From Paenibacillus sp. NEAU-GSW1 (lineage in GTDB: Bacteria; Bacillota; Bacilli; Paenibacillales; Paenibacillaceae): a DNA stretch of 49,767 bases. Position 1 is the first letter of the stretch. Every line of letters begins with the position of its first letter. A program made the position numbers and the translations under genes. Where the stretch lies: contig NZ_WOVL01000035.1 of assembly GCF_009737085.1 (NCBI RefSeq), positions 1-49,767 on the forward strand, given 5' to 3'. The notes under the pieces are model-generated. The model worked only from the letters and a program-made list of their open reading frames with translations, had not been told where the DNA came from and did not search any database. Of the stretch, positions 8,106 through 15,166 are shown piece after piece.

Positions 8106-8271
8106 ATGCGGCATTCTCCTTTCTACAATTGCTACTATTACCATCATATGTAGCGCTTTTAGAATGGTTCTGGACAAGGGAGGGATACACGAGGATGATA
8201 GAAAACCGGCAATATTGTTTAAAAATCCGTTCTTTTTAAAGAATGGGAGGAAGCGGGAGCGCTGCTCGGAG

Positions 8272-8277
8272 TATAAT
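8272..8277 (+). promoter_or_regulatory. Candidate -10 element
   Basis: TATAAT 51 bases before the start of the TIM-barrel isomerase-like gene. No convincing -35 hexamer is seen, so this is a weak call. Confidence 0.35.
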
Positions 8278-8327
8278 AGATTCAATAGTCGGGATAGCTG
8301 ATCTTAGCGAAAGAAGGTTGATTATAT

Positions 8328-9155
8328 ATGACAGTTGGGGTACTTGCGCATTTATTCGGCAGTTTGTCTTATCGGGAGCTTGCAGCGAAAGTGAGCGGGG
8401 CCGGCTTTACTCATATTCAGCTTGCGATATGGAAAGCCATTAACGATGTCGATTTCAATAAGCCGGGCAAGCTGAGCCCGGGTCTGGCAATGTCGATCGC
8501 GGAAGAGTTAAACAAGCAAGGCGTATCGATTTCGGTACTGGGCTGTTATTTGCATTTTTTCGAAAGAGATCGAACGCTGCTGCGTGAAAATATTGAGCGG
8601 TTTAAAGAACTGATTCGTCATGCCCGTTTTCTCGGTGCGCCTATGGTTGCGTTTGAGACGGGGCGTCCGGCCGACGGCGACCAGCCGGACCGCGATTGGA
8701 AGGTACTTAAGGAGACAGTGCAAGAGCTGGTGGAGGAAGCTGAAAAATGGGGCGTCATCGTTGGGATCGAAGCCGCTAACGATCACTTGGTCGGTACAGC
8801 CCGCGACTTGAGCCGTCTTCTCGAGGAGGTGCCTTCTTCGCAAATTGGCGTCGTGATTGATCCGGGCAATTTGCTGAAGAAGGACAATTTCGACCGTCAA
8901 GACGAGATTATTGAAGAAGCGTTCAAACTGCTTGGCAGCCGTATTGTAGCCGCTCATGCCAAGGACCGGAAATTCGATGAGAACGGCGAAATAATTACTG
9001 TTCCGGCTGGATTCGGGGAAATGAACTATCCGCTTTATATGAAGCTGCTTAATTCGTACAAGCCGGGCGTTCATATTATTATGGAAGAAGCAAAAGAGCA
9101 TCAGATGGCGCATTCTAAACGTTATATTGAAGAAATTCGGGCGAATAGTCGATAA
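8328..9155 (+). CDS. Sugar phosphate isomerase/epimerase-like TIM barrel (xylose isomerase-like)
   Basis: A 275-residue protein of the AP endonuclease 2/xylose isomerase-like TIM-barrel superfamily. Metal-binding positions typical of this fold can be seen: Glu near 'VGIEAANDH', Asp/Pro/Gly in 'VVIDPGNLL', His in 'VAAHAKDRKF', and a late Glu in 'IIMEEA'. Such proteins isomerise or epimerise keto sugars, often inositol- or tagatose-type compounds. The substrate is not readable. The nearby genes do not define a pathway; the PPP phosphatase gene follows 69 bases later. Confidence 0.85.
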   Translation: MTVGVLAHLFGSLSYRELAAKVSGAGFTHIQLAIWKAINDVDFNKPGKLSPGLAMSIAEELNKQGVSISVLGCYLHFFERDRTLLRENIERFKELIRHARFLGAPMVAFETGRPADGDQPDRDWKVLKETVQELVEEAEKWGVIVGIEAANDHLVGTARDLSRLLEEVPSSQIGVVIDPGNLLKKDNFDRQDEIIEEAFKLLGSRIVAAHAKDRKFDENGEIITVPAGFGEMNYPLYMKLLNSYKPGVHIIMEEAKEHQMAHSKRYIEEIRANSR

Positions 9156-9177
9156 ATGCGTGAACATGAAGGAAAAA

Positions 9178-9222
9178 CATCCCTTCCCGTGGAATCTATA
9201 ACAAATAGGAAGGAAGGGGATG
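9178..9222 (+). promoter_or_regulatory. Inverted repeat covering the ribosome binding site of the PPP phosphatase gene
   Basis: CATCCCTTCC at 9178-9187 can pair, with one bulge, with GGAAGGGGATG at 9212-9222, which contains the ribosome binding site of the next gene. No T-run follows. This could limit translation from read-through transcripts. Confidence 0.35.
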
Positions 9223-9224
9223 GC

Positions 9225-9956
9225 ATGAAAGAGAGAACGCTTGTCATTAGCGACATTCATGGCTGCTACGATGCGTTTAATCAACTGCTGGAGCTGACTG
9301 CATATGACCCAGCCAAAGACAAGCTGCTATTGCTTGGCGATTTTGTCGATAAGGGGCCGGATAGCAGGCAAGTCGTTGAACAGACGATGAGCCTTGTACG
9401 GAACGACGGCGCTATCGCTATACAGGGCAATCACGACGAGCGACTGGTCGATGTCGTGCTGGGAAGAAGCAAGGAAGCGGAAGAGAAGTTTTTCAAGCAC
9501 GGTGGGTATGAGACGTTCAGCAGCTACACAGGGAGCCAGCTAGAGAAAGGCGCCTCAGCGCCTGATTCCAAACGGTTTGAAGTGCTCCAGGAAACGATCA
9601 AGGAAAAGTATATGGACCATATCGATTTTCTCGAACAGTTGCCTTATTACTATGAGGATGAGGACTTCATCTACGTGCATGCAGGCTTAAATCCGCGTTA
9701 CGCCGATTGGAAGAAGCAGCCGAAACGCGATTTTTTGTATATGAAGGAGCCGTTTCACAGTTCTGAGCCGTTTACGGACAAGAAGGTCATATTCGGGCAT
9801 ACGAAAACGATTGATTTGCATGGCAAGGCTGATATTTGGTTCGGGAAAGGCAAAATCGGAATTGACGGCGGCTGCTCGGTCGGCTTGCAGTTGAACGCGT
9901 TGGAAATTCGCGGTGCCGATTCCTTACGTACGTATAAGGTGCCATTGATCAAATAA
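9225..9956 (+). CDS. PPP-family metallophosphatase (PrpE/ApaH/PrpA-like)
   Basis: A 243-residue cytosolic phosphoesterase. It has all the metal-binding blocks: SDIHG (Asp10, His12), GDFVDKG (Asp39), GNHDE (Asn69, His70), the HAGLNP block and FGHTKT. These ligate two metal ions that activate water for phosphoester hydrolysis. Family members act on phosphoproteins or on diadenosine polyphosphates; the substrate is undetermined. The start at 9225 is chosen for AGGAAGGGG seven bases upstream; an in-frame ATG at 9156 has no such site. Confidence 0.92.
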   Translation: MKERTLVISDIHGCYDAFNQLLELTAYDPAKDKLLLLGDFVDKGPDSRQVVEQTMSLVRNDGAIAIQGNHDERLVDVVLGRSKEAEEKFFKHGGYETFSSYTGSQLEKGASAPDSKRFEVLQETIKEKYMDHIDFLEQLPYYYEDEDFIYVHAGLNPRYADWKKQPKRDFLYMKEPFHSSEPFTDKKVIFGHTKTIDLHGKADIWFGKGKIGIDGGCSVGLQLNALEIRGADSLRTYKVPLIK

Positions 9957-9963
9957 TAGAGGG

Positions 9964-9997
9964 GGACGAAGCTTCGGAGGAGCTTCGTCCTTTTTTA
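9964..9997 (+). terminator. Terminator of the PPP phosphatase gene
   Basis: Stem GGACGAAGCT / AGCTTCGTCC with loop TCGGAGG, followed by TTTTTT. Confidence 0.93.
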
Positions 9998-10048
9998 TTC
10001 GAAATATATTCTGAAGACTATTACTCTCCAAAATATACATATAGGTCT

Positions 10049-10055
10049 TTCGACA
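10049..10055 (-). promoter_or_regulatory. Candidate Spo0A box upstream of the sensor kinase
   Basis: TTCGACA on the plus strand is TGTCGAA on the minus strand, the seven-base core of the Spo0A binding box. It lies in an AT-rich gene-free stretch (9998-10147), about 95 bases before the -10 element of the kinase gene. A seven-base match is expected several times in 50 kb by chance. Confidence 0.35.
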
Positions 10056-10147
10056 TATAAGTCTATTGTGAAAAATCGACGAGATCTATAAAATTATTAC
10101 AAATTTCGATTGAGATTATAGTTTTTTCTGCCTAGGATTAGCGATTA

Positions 10148-10156
10148 TGTTATAAT
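10148..10156 (+). promoter_or_regulatory. Extended -10 promoter of the sensor kinase gene
   Basis: TGTTATAAT is a perfect TATAAT with a TGn extension; no clear -35 hexamer. It lies 71 bases before the chosen start. Confidence 0.6.
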
Positions 10157-10227
10157 TGGAATAACATTTGGTGAAGCGGACTTTTCGATCCAATGGAATT
10201 TCGATAGAAGCTTTGAGGTGTGGTGAA

Positions 10228-12117
10228 ATGCGCGATACAGTCAAGCGATCTGCCATGATGATCATTGTTTTATTTGCTATCCAATTTTTCACTATCGCAT
10301 CACCGATATTGGCAAGTTCGCATCCTGCCGCTGAAACCATCATTCAAGACTGGGAAGTGAGCTGGGACGCGTCGCAGGCTGTTTCACCTCATGAGGAAGA
10401 TACGCTAAAATGGCTGTCAGCAAAGAGCGCCGAGGAAACGAAGCCTAAAAACGCTTCGACGATGTGGGTTAAATTCAAAATCCCGGAGTTTAAGCTCAAC
10501 AGTCCTGGCATTCTCATTAACAAGGCGTATGCGCAAAAGGTAACGATATATTTCGATGGACGGGAAAGCTATCATTCATCTAGAAACTATCGATACGATG
10601 TAAATAAAATCTTCCTGCCCTTAAATACGGATTCCTCTTATCAAACTTTGTATATGAAGCTTGAAAGCAAAGACGGGCGAATAGGCATCCCGGAAGCGAT
10701 CATACTGGATGAATATCAGCGATTGCTCAAAACGTATATGCAGCATGAGTTGATCGATATTATTATCGGAGGCGCATTCATTTTTATCGCTATCTGTATT
10801 TTGGCATGCTCAGGGTTTGTTAGCCGAGATTTTTTCGTAAGCTGGATTGCGCTTAGCCTCATCATTCTATCTGTTGGAGTCATGATCGTTACGTACTCTC
10901 CTTTTCTTTATAGCTTTTACGGTAATTACGGCAGACTGTACTATAAATTATTCGATGTAGCCCAATCGATTATGATGCCCGCAATATTTGTTTTTATCGA
11001 TCGCGTTCTCGGCGCCGGTCCTTATGGATTGATCCGGAAAGCGTCCAAATTTCTGGTTATATTCTCGCTTAGCTCTGTTTTATTTATGATCATTAATCTG
11101 CTGTCTAATGACAGGATAAACGAGCTATACTTCCTTTATTCGGTTACTTTTTACGGTTTCGTGCTGCTCGCTAGCGCTAGTATTTTGCTGTGGACGTTGG
11201 TTTATTATTGTCTAAAGGGCAACAAGGAAGCGTATTTATTAAGCTTGGGATTAGGGGTTCTCATGCTGTTTAGCATTGTGGAAATTATATGGTTTTACGC
11301 TCAGAACACAGAGTATGAGCTTTTCCTTTGGAAGTGGGGCATTGTTTGTTTTGTGCTTTCACTTATTATGATTTTCGCCAAAAGAATTGCCCACAACCAT
11401 CAGCAGCTGCTCTTATACTCTAAAAAGCTGGAAATGTACAATGTAGAACTGCAACGTTCGGAGAAAATGGAGATCATAAGCCAATTGGCCGCATCCATTG
11501 CGCATGAAGTTCGCAATCCGTTGCAAGTGACTCGGGGCTTTTTGCAATTGCTGCATGAAAAATCAATAGAGAATAAAGAAAGAAGCTACATTACGCTTTC
11601 TATAGAAGAATTGGACCGCGCATCGGAAATCATCACTGACTTTTTAACCTTTGCCAAGCCGCAAACGGAAAACGCAGGCTTGATGAATATTAGTCAGGAG
11701 CTCGAGCAGATCGTTGGTATTCTCATTCCGCTTGCCAATCTGCAGGGAGGTAAAATTATTTTTAGTGCAGCAGAAGAGCTGTACGTGCGCGGTCAATCTT
11801 CTAAATTTAAGCAGGGTTTGATCAATATTATTAAAAACAGTATTGAGGCTTTGAGAGACGAAGGAAAAATTGAGGTATGGGCATATGAAAGCAACGAAGA
11901 GATTATTATTAAAGTTCGTGATGATGGCGAGGGAATGACGGAAGATGAGTTGAAGAAGTTAGGGGAACCGTATTTTTCCAAAAAGTCAAAAGGCACAGGA
12001 CTTGGTTTGATGGTTACATTTCGTATTATTGAAGGAATGCAAGGCATTATCCACTATAACAGTATAAAAGGGAAAGGGACAGAGGCGGTCATTCATTTCC
12101 CTAGTGCAAAAGAATAG
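10228..12117 (+). CDS. 7TM sensor histidine kinase (7TMR-DISM type, HisKA)
   Basis: A 629-residue membrane kinase. Residues 9-30 are a signal peptide or first helix, 31-172 an extracytoplasmic beta-rich domain like 7TMR-DISMED2, and about 175-385 seven transmembrane helices. These are followed by a short coiled linker, HisKA with His426 (HEVRNPLQ), and a HATPase domain with N box Asn537, G1 Asp566 (DDGEGM) and G2 GTGLGL at 589-594. The H box is like that of the sporulation kinases KinA-KinE. No response regulator gene is nearby, so it is an orphan that may feed the Spo0A phosphorelay (inference). The start at 10228 follows GAGGTGTGGTGA. It converges on the peptide/isoprenoid-enzyme genes, which makes it a candidate receptor for their product. 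Confidence 0.9.
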   Translation: MRDTVKRSAMMIIVLFAIQFFTIASPILASSHPAAETIIQDWEVSWDASQAVSPHEEDTLKWLSAKSAEETKPKNASTMWVKFKIPEFKLNSPGILINKAYAQKVTIYFDGRESYHSSRNYRYDVNKIFLPLNTDSSYQTLYMKLESKDGRIGIPEAIILDEYQRLLKTYMQHELIDIIIGGAFIFIAICILACSGFVSRDFFVSWIALSLIILSVGVMIVTYSPFLYSFYGNYGRLYYKLFDVAQSIMMPAIFVFIDRVLGAGPYGLIRKASKFLVIFSLSSVLFMIINLLSNDRINELYFLYSVTFYGFVLLASASILLWTLVYYCLKGNKEAYLLSLGLGVLMLFSIVEIIWFYAQNTEYELFLWKWGIVCFVLSLIMIFAKRIAHNHQQLLLYSKKLEMYNVELQRSEKMEIISQLAASIAHEVRNPLQVTRGFLQLLHEKSIENKERSYITLSIEELDRASEIITDFLTFAKPQTENAGLMNISQELEQIVGILIPLANLQGGKIIFSAAEELYVRGQSSKFKQGLINIIKNSIEALRDEGKIEVWAYESNEEIIIKVRDDGEGMTEDELKKLGEPYFSKKSKGTGLGLMVTFRIIEGMQGIIHYNSIKGKGTEAVIHFPSAKE

Positions 12118-12140
12118 CGCCGGGCGATTGGCTCGGCGCT
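12116..12140. terminator. Hairpin between convergent kinase and peptide genes
   Basis: Perfect seven-base stem AGCGCCG / CGGCGCT with an 11-base loop, overlapping the kinase stop codon. It has no T-run, so termination may be weak, allowing some antisense read-through between the converging genes. Confidence 0.5.
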
Positions 12141-12150
12141 AACGTGTAAA

Positions 12151-12387
12151 TTACCACATTTCTGCCATGACCTGAGCTTCTTTTTCTTCGGCCGGCGGTT
12201 GTGGAATGACAAGATAGTAGCGGGAAGGTGTTTCCTCTACGGCAATCACTTCAATTTCATCAGGGATGTCAACGTCGAAAGCTTCCTTAAGCGCGGATTT
12301 GGGATCTGCAAGAAGGCTCTTCTTGAAGGATTCATCTTCCCATGCTTTTTGAATAATTTGTTCTTTTAACATTTGCTCTGTGGACAT
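12151..12387 (-). CDS. NHLP-type RiPP precursor peptide ending in Trp
   Basis: A 78-residue peptide. Residues 1-63 match the nitrile-hydratase-like leader peptide pattern of RiPP precursors: IIQKAWEDESFKKSLLADPKS..., then IPDEIEVIAVEE and the closing YYLVIP. About 15 residues follow as a possible core, QPPAEEKEAQVMAEMW, with a single Trp as the very last residue and no Cys, Ser or Thr. That excludes lanthipeptide or thiazole chemistry in this core. The start at 12387 is six bases after AGGGTG; ATG 12393 and GTG 12396 are in frame but overlap that site. The upstream gene encodes a ComQ-like isoprenoid enzyme, so prenylation of the terminal Trp is a plausible inference. Confidence 0.85.
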   Translation of the reverse strand: MSTEQMLKEQIIQKAWEDESFKKSLLADPKSALKEAFDVDIPDEIEVIAVEETPSRYYLVIPQPPAEEKEAQVMAEMW

Positions 12388-12407
12388 GTTCATCACCCTA
12401 TGCTATG

Positions 12408-12423
12408 TAATGGGATTCCATTA
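12408..12423. promoter_or_regulatory. Inverted repeat in the leader of the peptide gene
   Basis: TAATGGGATTCCATTA contains the perfect six-base arms TAATGG and CCATTA. It lies about 20 bases upstream of the peptide start. It may be an operator or a small mRNA hairpin. Confidence 0.4.
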
Positions 12424-12460
12424 CTAGTTTATCATCATTTTTATGCTAAATCTAGAAAAA

Positions 12461-12470
12461 TTTCGACAAA
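12461..12470 (-). promoter_or_regulatory. Candidate Spo0A box upstream of the peptide gene
   Basis: On the minus strand this reads TTTGTCGAAA, matching the Spo0A box consensus TTTGTCRAA throughout. It lies about 75 bases upstream of the peptide start, in the 111-base gap after the isoprenoid enzyme gene. This suggests that the peptide is expressed separately from the two upstream genes. Confidence 0.5.
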
Positions 12471-12507
12471 TCTCTTCCGTTTGTACTAAGTATTTAAGTC
12501 GAAGGTC

Positions 12508-13446
12508 TTAGTTCCGGATAGTGCTATTAGATAAGAAATAATGAAATCCTCCCGCCATGCGTTGTTTGCGGTTTTGTTCGAGGCTAGCAGCTACATTGGT
12601 GATGTTATCGCATATTGATTGATTAAACTGCATGAGATGGGTACTCTTCACAGAAGAGAGTTTTACTATTGTCGCGATACGTCCAGCCGTTTCCGCATAT
12701 TTTTTCATCATGTTTCTTATAAAAATGGCGTCATTCACTTGTTTCTCTGTTGGAGAGCCTTCCGTTATCCCGTATTCCAATTTGACCAGCGACAGTAAGC
12801 AATTATAGCTGCCATCCGCTAAGTCTTCTTTCCAATCCGCCAAGTCGTCAGCCATTTGAAGCGTGACGAGCACATTGGCAATCAAAATTTCGGCATCTTT
12901 AACGAGATGTTCTCGATCGGACAGAAGGAGCGCTCCGGTAGCGAGCGATATAATGGGAGCAGCTTTGTCGGCTATTCTCAGGAGATCAGTCTGAAAATAA
13001 TCGGCTGCATTCTCGGAGGTTACGCATACTGCCCATTGTTCCTCGTATTGCCGCAAATAGGTCCAAAATGGGGATTCCGCATCGAACAGCTCAATAAACT
13101 GCCTTTGCGATATAGAATAAAACAAATGGCCGATAGCGAGCTTTTGCTTAGCGTCTGCAACCTCGGAATCCATGCAATCGTCTAGTATGAAATAGTGCAG
13201 CATAATGAATATGCCGGAGATCGCCAGCTTGCGAGTTTGCTGTTCGTTGATTGGCGCGATTTCCCGAATCCAGTATGGCAGCAGATAACAAATGTAATTT
13301 TTTGCGCTGTCCTGTTGGAACACGTCGAATTTGTTCAAATAACGGAGTCCAAGCTTATTGAGAGGTTCCGGGAACCCGGAAATTTGTGCTTTGGCTTCAT
13401 CAAACACTAGCTTCATCTCTTCTTCAAACGGCTTGAAATATTCCAT
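12508..13446 (-). CDS. ComQ-like class I isoprenoid synthase/prenyltransferase
   Basis: A 312-residue all-helical protein with both aspartate-rich motifs of the class I isoprenoid fold: DDCMD at 89-93 and DDLADWKED at 200-208. These bind the Mg2+-diphosphate of an allylic prenyl substrate. The length and single-gene setting next to a small peptide gene match ComQ, which attaches a geranyl or farnesyl group to a Trp of pre-ComX. A terpene synthase is the main alternative. The SD AAGGAG overlaps the stop of the upstream methyltransferase gene (12-base gap), so the two are translationally coupled. The peptide gene follows on the same strand. Confidence 0.85.
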   Translation of the reverse strand: MEYFKPFEEEMKLVFDEAKAQISGFPEPLNKLGLRYLNKFDVFQQDSAKNYICYLLPYWIREIAPINEQQTRKLAISGIFIMLHYFILDDCMDSEVADAKQKLAIGHLFYSISQRQFIELFDAESPFWTYLRQYEEQWAVCVTSENAADYFQTDLLRIADKAAPIISLATGALLLSDREHLVKDAEILIANVLVTLQMADDLADWKEDLADGSYNCLLSLVKLEYGITEGSPTEKQVNDAIFIRNMMKKYAETAGRIATIVKLSSVKSTHLMQFNQSICDNITNVAASLEQNRKQRMAGGFHYFLSNSTIRN

Positions 13447-13458
13447 GGCGAGGTCTCC

Positions 13459-14220
13459 TTATCGCTTCTCGAATTCGATGCCGAACATATGAATCTCATG
13501 GCTGGCGGATTCGTCGCGCAGCCAAGCGGACAGCTCCTCTTCAAGCTCGGCTGAAGGGGGCGCGCCTTTATATAGTTCCGCTGCGCATTGCATATAGCGG
13601 TACAGCTTTAGTTTCGTTGCATATGTATCGGCGGCAAGCCGATAAGGAACGGTGCGCAAGTGGCGGAAGCCGCCTTTTTCCATTTCCACCCGCAGGATGC
13701 TCGGGAAGGTCAGCCAGCTTTTTCGCAGAATAGATTGACGGGATTGTACATATAATTGCGAAAAAAGCGGTAATCGTTCGTTCCATTGCAGCTCGTCGCT
13801 GTCAACGTCCAGCACGATTAATCGCGAACCGGCGGCTGTTTGCGCATTAGCCCATTCGGCAAAATGCAAACGATCGTTGATATGCGGCATAACGAGCCTT
13901 GCTACGATCGCGGCTACGCTTTGCGTCTTAAATGAGCTTTTCTCATAGCTGGATAAATGGAATTCGAGTCCTTCGTTGCACTTCGCTTTGGCGAATTCAA
14001 AGATTGAGTTCTCGATTTCAAGGCCCGTCATCGGCAATTCAGGATAAACCTGATGGAGTCGGGACAAATAAGCGCCGTTGCCGCAGCCGACATCAATAAC
14101 ATTAGCAGGCGGCTGCTCCCACTCCGGAAAGCGGAAAAACAGCTTCAGTTCTTGCTCGAAAAAAAGTTCAGTCGTCAACTGGAGCATTTCGTCGAAAACA
14201 GCGGTCATTTTGGCAGTCAT
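13459..14220 (-). CDS. Class I SAM-dependent methyltransferase
   Basis: A 253-residue cytosolic methyltransferase. Motif I is IDVGCGNG at 42-49, a second SAM-contacting acidic position is in GLEIEN, and a post-motif LIVLDVDSDE strand is visible. The C-terminal region (about 150-253) is helical and probably forms the substrate cap. The substrate is unknown. It is the first gene of a tight operon with the ComQ-like enzyme. It could methylate the prenylated peptide (for instance a carboxylate), or a prenyl diphosphate as in methyl-terpenoid pathways; both are inference. The ATG at 14220 follows AGGGG by seven bases. Confidence 0.85.
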   Translation of the reverse strand: MTAKMTAVFDEMLQLTTELFFEQELKLFFRFPEWEQPPANVIDVGCGNGAYLSRLHQVYPELPMTGLEIENSIFEFAKAKCNEGLEFHLSSYEKSSFKTQSVAAIVARLVMPHINDRLHFAEWANAQTAAGSRLIVLDVDSDELQWNERLPLFSQLYVQSRQSILRKSWLTFPSILRVEMEKGGFRHLRTVPYRLAADTYATKLKLYRYMQCAAELYKGAPPSAELEEELSAWLRDESASHEIHMFGIEFEKR

Positions 14221-14255
14221 AGCGAACCCCTATTCTGCTATAATTTTCAAGCTTC

Positions 14256-14264
14256 AATATAGCA
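14256..14264 (-). promoter_or_regulatory. Extended -10 promoter of the methyltransferase-ComQ-like operon
   Basis: On the minus strand TGCTATATT is an extended -10 element (TGn plus TATATT), 36 bases upstream of the methyltransferase start. The -35 region (TTTCAT) is poor. Confidence 0.5.
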
Positions 14265-14400
14265 CAAGAGCGTTCGCTATGAAATAGAATAGTAGAGAGA
14301 ACACTCGTTAACAACTTTCTCCTTTTCTAAGTTTTGGTTGAGAAAGCAGTCAAATTCCATTAAAATGGACTATAAGATCGCCCATAAAACAACCTCTGTA

Positions 14401-14500
14401 AAAACTAGACTATGGTCGAGTCCAGTGTTAATACCCGAGCAGGTTATGAAACCGGCGCTCCTGCATTAAAGTTGTATCAAAGGGAATGAAAGTTCTTTAA
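14401..14500 (+). other. Possible structured leader before the papain-like gene
   Basis: Within the 297-base gene-free stretch 14221-14517, two imperfect hairpins follow one another: AACTAGACT / AGTCCAGTGTT at 14403-14430, and GAGCAGG ... GCTCCTGC at 14437-14464 with an inner GGTT/AACC. They do not match a riboswitch consensus that I can recognise. The rest of the stretch is AT-rich with no gene seen. Confidence 0.3.
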
Positions 14501-14517
14501 TGTGGAGGTAGTAAGGC

Positions 14518-15108
14518 ATGACAAGCGAATTGGACGTATACGTACTATTAACCGATACAGGGACACTTTTTACTAAAACGATCAAGCTATTTACGAGAGA
14601 TCCTCTAAACCACGCTTCCATTGCGTTTGACCGTGATTTGAATGAGGTTTACAGTTTCGGGCGGAAAAATCCGCATAATCCGTTTTTTGGCGGTTTCGTG
14701 AAGGAAAATTTGCGGGGAGAGCTTTTCGAGCAGGCGGCATGCGCATTGTATCGGGTTCGAGTTAATGAGGCTTCCTATGAGAAAATGCGCGACTTAATTG
14801 GTTATATGGATCGAAATCGCGATCAATACCGTTATAATTTGCTCGGTGTTGTCGGATTGCTCTTTAATATTCAGATGAAGCGTGAGTACGCTTACTTCTG
14901 CTCGCAATTTGTAGCGTCTGTATTTGCCGAAAGCGGCGTTCACTTGGTAAATAAATCGCCATTAATGGTACGTCCAGGCGATCTTGAGAATACGCCGATG
15001 CTTGAGCTAATCTATCAAGGAACGGTGCAATCGTATATGAGTGCGAACCGCGGCAACCCTTGCGCATTAGCGTCAGTCGACAAAGGCCGAACGGCGTTAA
15101 CGGGCTAG
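14518..15108 (+). CDS. Permuted papain-like (YiiX/NlpC-P60 superfamily) enzyme
   Basis: A 196-residue protein of the permuted NlpC/P60 or papain-like fold. The catalytic His32 lies in NHASIAFD near the N-terminus, and Cys128 in YFCSQFVASVF comes later, which is the inverted order that defines the permuted group. Members hydrolyse amide, peptide or lipid-amide bonds; the substrate is unknown. No signal peptide is present, so it probably acts inside the cell. GGAGGT lies ten bases before the ATG. It is divergent from the methyltransferase operon. Confidence 0.85.
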   Translation: MTSELDVYVLLTDTGTLFTKTIKLFTRDPLNHASIAFDRDLNEVYSFGRKNPHNPFFGGFVKENLRGELFEQAACALYRVRVNEASYEKMRDLIGYMDRNRDQYRYNLLGVVGLLFNIQMKREYAYFCSQFVASVFAESGVHLVNKSPLMVRPGDLENTPMLELIYQGTVQSYMSANRGNPCALASVDKGRTALTG

Positions 15109-15118
15109 CATCCAGTTA

Positions 15119-15162
15119 AAAAAGAAACGCATGAGAGCGATCGCTCCCGTGCGTTTCTTTTT
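15119..15162. terminator. Bidirectional terminator
   Basis: Stem AAAGAAACGCA / TGCGTTTCTTT with an inner GAGCGATCGCTC palindrome. It separates the papain-like gene from the converging SDR gene. Confidence 0.92.
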
Positions 15163-15166
15163 ATGT

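Noticed and set aside
12151..14220. A simple two-gene terpene pathway (terpene cyclase plus prenyl diphosphate methyltransferase) with an unrelated peptide gene
   Set aside because: Not excluded, but ranked lower because the same-strand NHLP precursor ends in Trp and the enzyme's size and setting resemble ComQ. It is kept as the main alternative.
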